From the NCBI GenBank assembly GCA_013153455.1, contig JAADEK010000119.1, positions 1-11,985 on the forward strand: a DNA stretch of 11,985 bases. Reading direction: 5' to 3'. The notes beneath the pieces were generated by a model that saw only the letters and a list, made by a program, of their open reading frames with translations, was not told the DNA's origin and did not search any database. Positions 7,892 through 11,985 of this stretch are shown here, piece by piece; the first letter of the stretch is position 1; every line of letters starts with the position of its first letter. The position numbers were made by a program, and so were the translations under genes. The stretch is from Aquificota bacterium (GTDB lineage Bacteria; Aquificota; Aquificia; Aquificales; Aquificaceae).

Positions 7892-7917
7892 TAACCTCCT
7901 CCTGAGATTACTTTTAA

Positions 7918-7946
7918 AAAATAGTTAGGGTGAAAATCATTTTCAA
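7918..7946 (-). promoter_or_regulatory. Candidate sigma70-type promoter of ftsH-leuC-SIMPL
   Basis: On the - strand, TTGAAA (7946-7941, 4 of 6 to the -35 consensus) is separated by 17 bases from TATTTT (7923-7918, 4 of 6 to the -10). The predicted start near 7911 leaves a 20-base leader carrying the ribosome-binding site. The palindrome at 7931-7945 lies across its -35 and spacer. Confidence 0.5.
7931..7945. promoter_or_regulatory. Perfect 7-1-7 palindrome resembling a Fur/PerR-family operator
   Basis: TGAAAAT-C-ATTTTCA is a perfect inverted repeat of two 7-base arms around one central base. Against the well-known Fur-family 7-1-7 form TGATAATnATTATCA it matches 12 of 14 arm positions. It covers most of the -35/spacer region of the ftsH promoter and touches the -35 of the divergent promoter, so one bound dimer could repress both. 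The regulator itself is not in the window, so Fur versus PerR or Zur cannot be decided. Confidence 0.5.
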
Positions 7947-7971
7947 CATTATCGGACAAATAGATTATAGT
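7943..7971 (+). promoter_or_regulatory. Candidate sigma70-type promoter of the 145-aa gene and PP2C gene
   Basis: TCAACA (7943-7948, 4 of 6 to TTGACA) is followed after exactly 17 bases by TATAGT (7966-7971, 5 of 6 to TATAAT). Transcription would begin near 7978 and give a leader of about 29 bases with a GGAGGT site six bases before the ATG at 8007. Its -35 overlaps the palindrome and the -35 of the opposite ftsH promoter. Confidence 0.55.
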
Positions 7972-8006
7972 AAGGGAAGCGCAAAGGGGCACGCGGAGGT
8001 AAGGGT

Positions 8007-8444
8007 ATGAAATCTTGGAGCTATTACGTTCAGCTCGCGGGCGTAAACGAAAAGGGTGACGTAAAGCAAAGGGACGCCCTTTACATCGTCGCGACACCGA
8101 GGGATGAGAAGCTCCTTGAGCGCGTAAAATACTCGTGCTACTCGGAGCACTACATACCGGAGCAAAACGCCCTTAACCACGGTATGGCTTACGCCTTGGG
8201 TGTTGACTTTGAGATAGAAAACCCGGAAAATTACGGGCTTGAGTTCTTCAACCCCGAAGACGAGCTTTACATCTTCAAAGAGGGAGTGAGCATGAAGGAG
8301 GGGCTAAAGAGCGTCCTCAGACTGCTTATGGATAAGCTGAGACAGGAGGGATACGGAAAGGATTTTGAGGTAATAAGGGATATAGGTTCTCCTTCGGACG
8401 AGCTTATGCGTGAGTGCCTCCTTGAGGTTATAAAGGGTCAATGA
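8007..8444 (+). CDS. Conserved-looking hypothetical protein, 145 aa, coupled to PP2C
   Basis: I do not recognise this protein. It is a soluble, acidic alpha/beta-looking protein with no signal peptide or membrane segment. Visible elements are an N-terminal strand region (MKSWSYYVQLAG), a DALYIVATPRDEKLLERVKYSCYSEHYIPEQNALNH segment with one Cys and two His, an acidic middle (FFNPEDELYIFKEG) and a helical C-terminal half. The gene is well supported: good promoter, GGAGGT six bases before the ATG, and a 4-base ATGA overlap (8441-8444) with the following phosphatase gene, so the two are almost certainly co-translated. A natural guess is that it is a partner, substrate or regulator of the phosphatase, but nothing in its own sequence shows this. 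Confidence 0.85.
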   Translation: MKSWSYYVQLAGVNEKGDVKQRDALYIVATPRDEKLLERVKYSCYSEHYIPEQNALNHGMAYALGVDFEIENPENYGLEFFNPEDELYIFKEGVSMKEGLKSVLRLLMDKLRQEGYGKDFEVIRDIGSPSDELMRECLLEVIKGQ

Positions 8445-9199
8445 GGCTCAAGGTAGCATACGTAACGAACGCGGGAAAGTGGAGACCGAGGAACGAGGAT
8501 GCCCTTTTAGTTGACGGGAAGGTTATAGCGGGTGTGTCCATGAGCGCTCCGGTTGAGGAGGAGCTGAGCGCGGAGGCGGTTCCCCTCGCGGTCGCGGACG
8601 GGCTCGGTGGACACGCTTGCGGGCACATCGCGAGCGCTCTTGCGCTTGAGGCGCTGATTGGTGCGCGCCCGCGCTCCGAGGAGGAAGTCGTTAGCGCGGT
8701 TCTCCGCGCAAAGGAGCGCCTTGATGCATACGTTGAGGAGCACGGGGAGTGCTACGGTATGGGAACCGCTCTCGCGGGCGTTTTTATGGGGAGTAATGCT
8801 TTTGTTTTCAACGTAGGGGACTGTAGGGTATACAGGTTCAGGGGAGGGGAGCTTGAGCTCCTCACACAAGACCATACTTACGTCTTTGAGCTTTTCCTTG
8901 AGGGGAGAATTTCATACGAGGAGTTGAGGAAACACCCCGAGAGGAACGTCCTTACGAGCGCGCTCATCGGGGGCTACCCTGAAGTTCCCGATGTTTTCGT
9001 TAGGAAGATTACCCCCGAAGGGGGTGATTTTTATTTGATTTGTTCGGACGGTCTTTGGGAGGCTTTATCGCTCGGGGAGATGGTCTCGTGCTTTGGGAAG
9101 GGTAATCCCCTTGAGAGCGCCCTTTGTATGTTTTCACTCGCATACTCCGAGGGGAGGGACAACATAAGTCTTATACTGGCGCAAGTCCTCAGTCCTTGA
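8441..9199 (+). CDS. PP2C-family (PPM) serine/threonine protein phosphatase
   Basis: It is a metal-dependent phosphatase that removes phosphate from Ser/Thr residues in cytoplasmic proteins. The 252 residues cover a complete single PPM domain: RPRNEDALLV (15-24), VADGLGGHACG (51-61; most bacterial members have DGMGG), GMGTALAG (106-113), FNVGDCRVYRF (123-133), LTQDH (141-145), RNVLTSALIGG (168-178), ICSDGLWEAL (200-209) and RDNISLI (239-245). The metal ligands D53, D127 (structural/catalytic Asp of GD), D203 and D240 are all present, so it should be active. There is a small insert at 31-46 between the first two motifs. No Hanks-type kinase or anti-sigma-factor system is encoded nearby. It overlaps the upstream 145-aa gene by ATGA and its 3' end overlaps the convergent antiporter gene by 11 bases. 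Confidence 0.92.
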   Translation: MRLKVAYVTNAGKWRPRNEDALLVDGKVIAGVSMSAPVEEELSAEAVPLAVADGLGGHACGHIASALALEALIGARPRSEEEVVSAVLRAKERLDAYVEEHGECYGMGTALAGVFMGSNAFVFNVGDCRVYRFRGGELELLTQDHTYVFELFLEGRISYEELRKHPERNVLTSALIGGYPEVPDVFVRKITPEGGDFYLICSDGLWEALSLGEMVSCFGKGNPLESALCMFSLAYSEGRDNISLILAQVLSP

Positions 9200-10406
9200 G
9201 GAGGAGTTTCAGGACTATGGGCGCTATGAGGGTTGTTATCGCGACGACAAAGACGATAACCGCGTATTCTACTTCGTTTATGGCTTTGAAGCTTCTCCCG
9301 AATTCCGCGAATATAAGCCCTACCTCACCGCGCGGGAGCATGGAAAAGCCTATACTGAGCTTTTCACGAAACGAGCCGGGAGCAACAAAACCGGAGAGAA
9401 CCTTCCCGATAAGAGCGACCGCTATGAGGGCACCCGAGAATGTCCAAAACTCGGGTGAGGAGAAGTCTATGGCTTTTAGGTTGAGCGCAAGACCGACCGA
9501 GACGAAGAATATGGGGGCGAGAACCCAAACGAGGGGTGTGATTGATTCTTCTACCTTATGAATCATCTGCTCATCAAGCCTGAGGGCTGCTGCGAAGGGT
9601 ATGACGAACCTCCGCGAGAGAGCAAGTCCCGCTGTAAAGGAACCGAGTATAGAGGGTGAGCCGAACTTGTGCGCGGAGTATGCGGCGAGAAGTATAAGAG
9701 CCATAACGGAAGCGGGTATGATGTCGTTGTCTTGCGTTTTTTTGGCTATGAAGGAGAGGAACTTAGCCATTATGTTCGCAACTATCGGCGCTATTAGGAA
9801 GAACATAACTATGTGCATAACGAGGTTAAGGGTTGCGTCAAGGTGAACCGAGCGGGTTTTCGCAAACTCGTAGAGCGCTGCGAGTATGATGACGCCCATG
9901 ATGTCGTCAAGGACCGCAGCACCGAGGACTATCTGCGCGAAGCGCTCTTTGTGCTTCCCGAGGTCCGTAAGAACCCTTACGGTTATGCCTATGCTCGTTG
10001 CGGTAAGCGCTCCTCCCATGAAGAGTGAAGCGACGAGGTCAAGCCCGAAGAGGTAATACGAGACCACAAAACCTCCCGCAAAGGGCAGGGCGGCACCCAC
10101 TATGGCGACGAGCGTAGACCAAAGCCCCACCCTCACGAGCATGTGTATGTCCGCCTCAAGCCCTACCTCAAAGAGAAGTAGAATAACCCCGAGTTCCGCG
10201 AGGACTTTTATGGCTTCAGTGAGGGGTATGAGCCCCAGAAGGCTCTGCCCCAGGACCACACCCGCGAATACCTCGCCGAGAACGGGCGGAATTCCGAGTT
10301 TTTTAAAGATTGAACCGAAGAGTTTAGCGGAAAAGAGGAGGATTGAGAGGTGAAGGAATAACGTGTGGATGTCTATCGTTCCTGCTTCTACGGGGGCTGC
10401 AGCCAT
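9189..10406 (-). CDS. CPA2-family cation/proton antiporter (NapA/KefB-like)
   Basis: An inner-membrane antiporter, probably exchanging Na+ (or K+) for protons. The 405-residue chain is almost entirely hydrophobic segments, about 12-13 by eye. CPA2 signatures include LGEVFAGVVLGQSLLG (43-58), LLFEVGLE (77-84), a double aspartate in AAVLDDIMG (D167-D168) that matches the ion-binding pair of Thermus NapA, GK at 334-335 in the position of NapA's conserved Lys, and LPRGEVGLIFAE (357-368). The Asp pair plus Lys favours an electrogenic Na+/H+ type. There is no C-terminal TrkA-N nucleotide-binding domain, unlike KefB/KefC. It starts 15 bases after the flavin-reductase stop. The only Shine-Dalgarno-like sequence (AGGTGA) is 15 bases from the ATG, while a TACAAT lies 9 bases before it. 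Confidence 0.92.
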   Translation of the reverse strand: MAAAPVEAGTIDIHTLFLHLSILLFSAKLFGSIFKKLGIPPVLGEVFAGVVLGQSLLGLIPLTEAIKVLAELGVILLLFEVGLEADIHMLVRVGLWSTLVAIVGAALPFAGGFVVSYYLFGLDLVASLFMGGALTATSIGITVRVLTDLGKHKERFAQIVLGAAVLDDIMGVIILAALYEFAKTRSVHLDATLNLVMHIVMFFLIAPIVANIMAKFLSFIAKKTQDNDIIPASVMALILLAAYSAHKFGSPSILGSFTAGLALSRRFVIPFAAALRLDEQMIHKVEESITPLVWVLAPIFFVSVGLALNLKAIDFSSPEFWTFSGALIAVALIGKVLSGFVAPGSFREKLSIGFSMLPRGEVGLIFAEFGRSFKAINEVEYAVIVFVVAITTLIAPIVLKLLLKD

Positions 10407-10415
10407 AGTGCTTTT

Positions 10416-10421
10416 ATTGTA
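10416..10421 (-). promoter_or_regulatory. Possible internal -10 box before the antiporter gene
   Basis: TACAAT on the - strand (5 of 6 to TATAAT) ends 9 bases before the antiporter ATG, so a transcript from it would be leaderless or nearly so. No convincing -35 is present. Confidence 0.25.
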
Positions 10422-11012
10422 TCACCTTTTTATCTTGCAATTTCCGTATGCCTTGACGTAGTAGTCTCCCCCGAGCCTGCCTATCGGTTTGTATGCTTCG
10501 TAATTGACGTTTAACTTCTCGTCAAGGAGTTCGTCTTTTACGTGTATGAGCAAAACCTCACCGAATATTACGTGCATGTCGTAAACGGGGACGTATTTGT
10601 AGAGTTTGCACTCAAACGAGACGGGAGCTTCCGCTATCCGAGGGGGTTTTACGAGTTTTGAGGGACTCGGTGTGAGCTCCGCGAGTTTAAACTCGTCCTC
10701 CGAGGGCGGGACATCTTGTCCCGTTTTTATCATCTTTGTAAGGAGCTCCTCGCTCGTCATGTTTACAACAAACTCACGTGTGTCCATTATGTTCCTGACG
10801 GTGTCCTTTAGGGTGTTGTCGTCGCGGTTGCTTACGGATATCATCAAAACGGGGGGTTCGTCGTTTACCGCGTTGAAGAAGCTAAAGGGAGCTAAGTTGG
10901 GTATACCTTCCCTGCTGAGGGAGGAGACCCACGCCACGGGTCTCGGGACCACGAGCGAGAGTATCAGCTTGTAAAGGGTTTCCCCGTCGGTTTTATCCGT
11001 TAGGAACTCCAT
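10422..11012 (-). CDS. Flavin reductase-like FMN-binding protein
   Basis: A 196-residue member of the flavin reductase-like split-barrel family, small cytoplasmic FMN proteins that include NAD(P)H:flavin oxidoreductases and flavoredoxins. Evidence is the order of motifs: RPVAWVSSLSREGIPNLAPFSFFNAVNDEPP (24-54), where the family binds FMN phosphate; LMISVSNRDDNTLKDTVRNIM; TREFVVNM; and a second barrel half FECKLYKYVPVYDMHVIFGEVLLIHV ending in IGRLGGDYYVKAYG. The electron donor and acceptor cannot be read from the sequence. The ATG at 11012 has no Shine-Dalgarno, but a perfect TATAAT ends 7 bases before it, so the message is probably leaderless. The antiporter gene follows after 15 bases; purS is divergent. 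Confidence 0.88.
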   Translation of the reverse strand: MEFLTDKTDGETLYKLILSLVVPRPVAWVSSLSREGIPNLAPFSFFNAVNDEPPVLMISVSNRDDNTLKDTVRNIMDTREFVVNMTSEELLTKMIKTGQDVPPSEDEFKLAELTPSPSKLVKPPRIAEAPVSFECKLYKYVPVYDMHVIFGEVLLIHVKDELLDEKLNVNYEAYKPIGRLGGDYYVKAYGNCKIKR

Positions 11013-11019
11013 GTGTTTG

Positions 11020-11025
11020 ATTATA
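11020..11025 (-). promoter_or_regulatory. Perfect -10 box of the flavin-reductase gene
   Basis: TATAAT on the - strand ends exactly 7 bases before the ATG at 11012, placing the expected transcription start on or next to the A of the ATG. The -35 region is not recognisable. Confidence 0.5.
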
Positions 11026-11034
11026 AGGGTTCGT

Positions 11035-11040
11035 TAAAAT
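11035..11040 (+). promoter_or_regulatory. Candidate -10 box of purS
   Basis: TAAAAT (5 of 6) lies 18 bases before the purS ATG, followed by AGGAGG. The predicted start near 11047 would put the transcript start close to the Shine-Dalgarno itself. TTATAA at 11021-11026 is a possible alternative with a longer leader. The -35 is weak for both. Confidence 0.35.
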
Positions 11041-11058
11041 TAGAAACAGGAGGACGCT

Positions 11059-11298
11059 ATGAAGAGGGTTAGGGTCATCATCATGCCTAAGGAGGGTTTA
11101 CTTGACCCGCAGGGGAGGGCGGTGGAGGAGATGCTAAAGGAAAACGGTTTTAACGTTGAGAACGTTCGGGTCGGTAAGGTGGTTGAGATGAGCGTCGGGG
11201 AAGACGTTGACCTGAAGACCCTCGTTGAGAAGTATCTCATAAACCCGCTCATTGAGGAATACGAGATAGAGGAGCTTTCCCCCAAGGATGAGGGATGA
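11059..11298 (+). CDS. purS: PurS, small subunit of phosphoribosylformylglycinamidine synthase
   Basis: PurS bridges PurL and the glutaminase PurQ in the three-part FGAM synthase, step 4 of purine synthesis, in the cytoplasm. The 79-residue product has the family landmarks KEGLLDPQGRAV (11-22), VRVGK (36-40) and INPLIEEYEIE (61-71). AGGAGG five bases upstream of the ATG fixes the start. purQ and purL, usually adjacent, are absent from this window. Instead the gene overlaps by 11 bases a DnaQ-type exonuclease gene. It is divergent from the flavin reductase across 46 bases. Confidence 0.93.
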   Translation: MKRVRVIIMPKEGLLDPQGRAVEEMLKENGFNVENVRVGKVVEMSVGEDVDLKTLVEKYLINPLIEEYEIEELSPKDEG

Positions 11299-11869
11299 CC
11301 TTCTTGATGGGACCTTCGTCGTTGTTGACGTTGAGACCACGGGTTTTGACGTTGAGCGTTCCGAGATTATAGACATAGCTGCGGTAAGGGTTGAGGGGGG
11401 TGTTATAACGGATAAGTTTTCCTCGCTCGTATACCCGGGCGACTTTATCCCGGAGCGTATAAGGAGGTTAACGGGCATAACGAACGCGATGCTCATAGGT
11501 CAACCGCGTATGAGTGAGGTTCTCCCGAGATTTTTGGAATTCGTAAAGGACGACGTTGTCGTAGGGCATTTCGTTGAGCAGGACGTCAGGTTCATAGATA
11601 AATACACAAAGCTTTATTACAACAAGAGGTTTAAAAACCCGACGCTTTGCACCCTGAAGCTCTCAAGGAGGCTTTTTCCGGGGCTTGAGAGATATACCCT
11701 TCAGAGCGTTGCGAGGGAGTTGGGACTCTCAACCGACCGCGCGCACAGGGCTCTCAAGGATGCACTTCTCACCGCGGAGGTTTTTATACGTATACTTAAC
11801 GAGCTTTGGCACGCGCTTGGGAGATGCGACTACACGACGCTCAAGAGACTGGAAAAGGGAAGACTTTAG
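11288..11869 (+). CDS. DnaQ-like DEDDh 3'-5' exonuclease
   Basis: A 193-residue single-domain exonuclease of the DnaQ/RNase T superfamily, possibly the proofreading epsilon subunit of DNA polymerase III or a stand-alone nuclease. Exo I is VVVDVETTG (11-19) with D14 and E16. Exo II is GHFVEQDVRFID (93-104) with D99. Exo III is HRALKDALLTAEVF (153-166) with H153 and D158, so all five DEDDh residues are present. Between Exo I and II it has the usual TGIT (62-65) and after Exo II the LCTLKLSRRLFP strand-helix. The Exo II Asn common in many members (HN) is Phe95 here. It overlaps the purS end by 11 bases, with AAGG touching the ATG and a GAGGAG about 13 bases away, so translation probably depends on purS. 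Not assigned to dnaQ itself. Confidence 0.9.
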   Translation: MRDDLLDGTFVVVDVETTGFDVERSEIIDIAAVRVEGGVITDKFSSLVYPGDFIPERIRRLTGITNAMLIGQPRMSEVLPRFLEFVKDDVVVGHFVEQDVRFIDKYTKLYYNKRFKNPTLCTLKLSRRLFPGLERYTLQSVARELGLSTDRAHRALKDALLTAEVFIRILNELWHALGRCDYTTLKRLEKGRL

Positions 11870-11871
11870 AC

Positions 11872-11877
11872 TATAAT
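11872..11877 (+). promoter_or_regulatory. -10 box of the tRNA-Ser gene
   Basis: A perfect TATAAT starts 2 bases after the exonuclease stop and 26 bases before the tRNA. A weak -35 (CTGGAA at 11849-11854) is at 17-base spacing inside the exonuclease gene. This gives the tRNA its own promoter with a start near 11884 and a short 5' leader for RNase P removal. Confidence 0.5.
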
Positions 11878-11897
11878 AAGACTTTATCGGGGAAAAA

Positions 11898-11985
11898 GGA
11901 GGGGTGGCCGAGAGGCCGAAGGCGGCCGCTTGCTAAGCGGCAGAGGGGGCAAAAACCCCCTCCGAGGGTTCGAATCCCTCCCCCT
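11898..11985 (+). tRNA. tRNA-Ser (anticodon GCU), 3' end cut by window
   Basis: The cloverleaf can be folded by hand. The acceptor 5' strand is GGAGGGG (11898-11904). The D arm has stem GCC/GGC. The anticodon stem is GCCGC/GCGGC, with loop TTGCTAA giving anticodon GCT at 11932-11934, which reads AGC and AGU serine codons. A long variable arm (11943-11962) has a 7-bp GC-rich stem, the mark of a type II tRNA. The T arm is GAGGG-TTCGAAT-CCCTC (11964-11980). The last five bases, CCCCT, begin the acceptor 3' strand; two pairing bases, the discriminator and any encoded CCA lie beyond the window. Confidence 0.95.

Noticed and set aside
11028..11040. PurR-box-like AACGAAC on the - strand upstream of purS
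   Set aside because: Only one half-site with a mismatch to the Bacillus PurBox; such sites work as spaced pairs, and no second copy is visible.

Overview
This is a gene-dense chromosomal segment. It probably comes from a thermophilic bacterium of the Aquificales type. That assignment is inference, based on: Lys/Glu/Arg-rich proteins; heavy use of AGG, AGA and ATA codons; [NiFe]-hydrogenase maturation genes joined to translation genes; a monofunctional AcnA-like LeuC; and almost no intergenic DNA. Nothing here looks like a plasmid, phage, insertion sequence or CRISPR array, and no stretch over about 115 bases lacks a gene.

Layout from left to right. The window opens with the 3' end of an unidentified + strand gene (1-197). 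Its stop codon overlaps the stop of a - strand operon read rplT-pheS-hypE-hypA (2907 down to 194), whose genes are joined by TGATG and ATGA overlaps or a 1-base gap. A 62-base divergent region separates rplT from + strand pheA (2970-4061, chorismate mutase/prephenate dehydratase with ACT domain). pheA ends 2 bases from a second - strand operon, ftsH-leuC-SIMPL (7891 down to 4064), again with overlapping stops and starts. The 115-base region 7892-8006 holds back-to-back promoters and a perfect 7-1-7 palindrome resembling a Fur-family box. From it the + strand pair 8007-9199 runs outward: an unrecognised 145-residue protein and a PP2C-type Ser/Thr phosphatase. The phosphatase gene overlaps tail-to-tail with a CPA2 cation/proton antiporter that follows a flavin-reductase-like gene on the - strand (11012 down to 9189). 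A last divergent region leads to purS, a DnaQ-type exonuclease gene, and a tRNA-Ser(GCU) cut off by the window end.

Functional themes: translation (rplT, pheS, tRNA-Ser), hydrogenase nickel/cyanide maturation (hypA, hypE), amino-acid synthesis (pheA, leuC), purine synthesis (purS), membrane protein quality control (ftsH), ion homeostasis (antiporter) and reversible protein phosphorylation (PP2C). The least explained unit is the 145-aa gene plus PP2C pair under the Fur-like palindrome shared with ftsH. Several genes (pheA, the flavin reductase, the antiporter) have -10-like boxes only 7-10 bases before the start codon and no well-placed Shine-Dalgarno sequence, which suggests leaderless transcripts. 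The other genes mostly have strong GGAGG sites.
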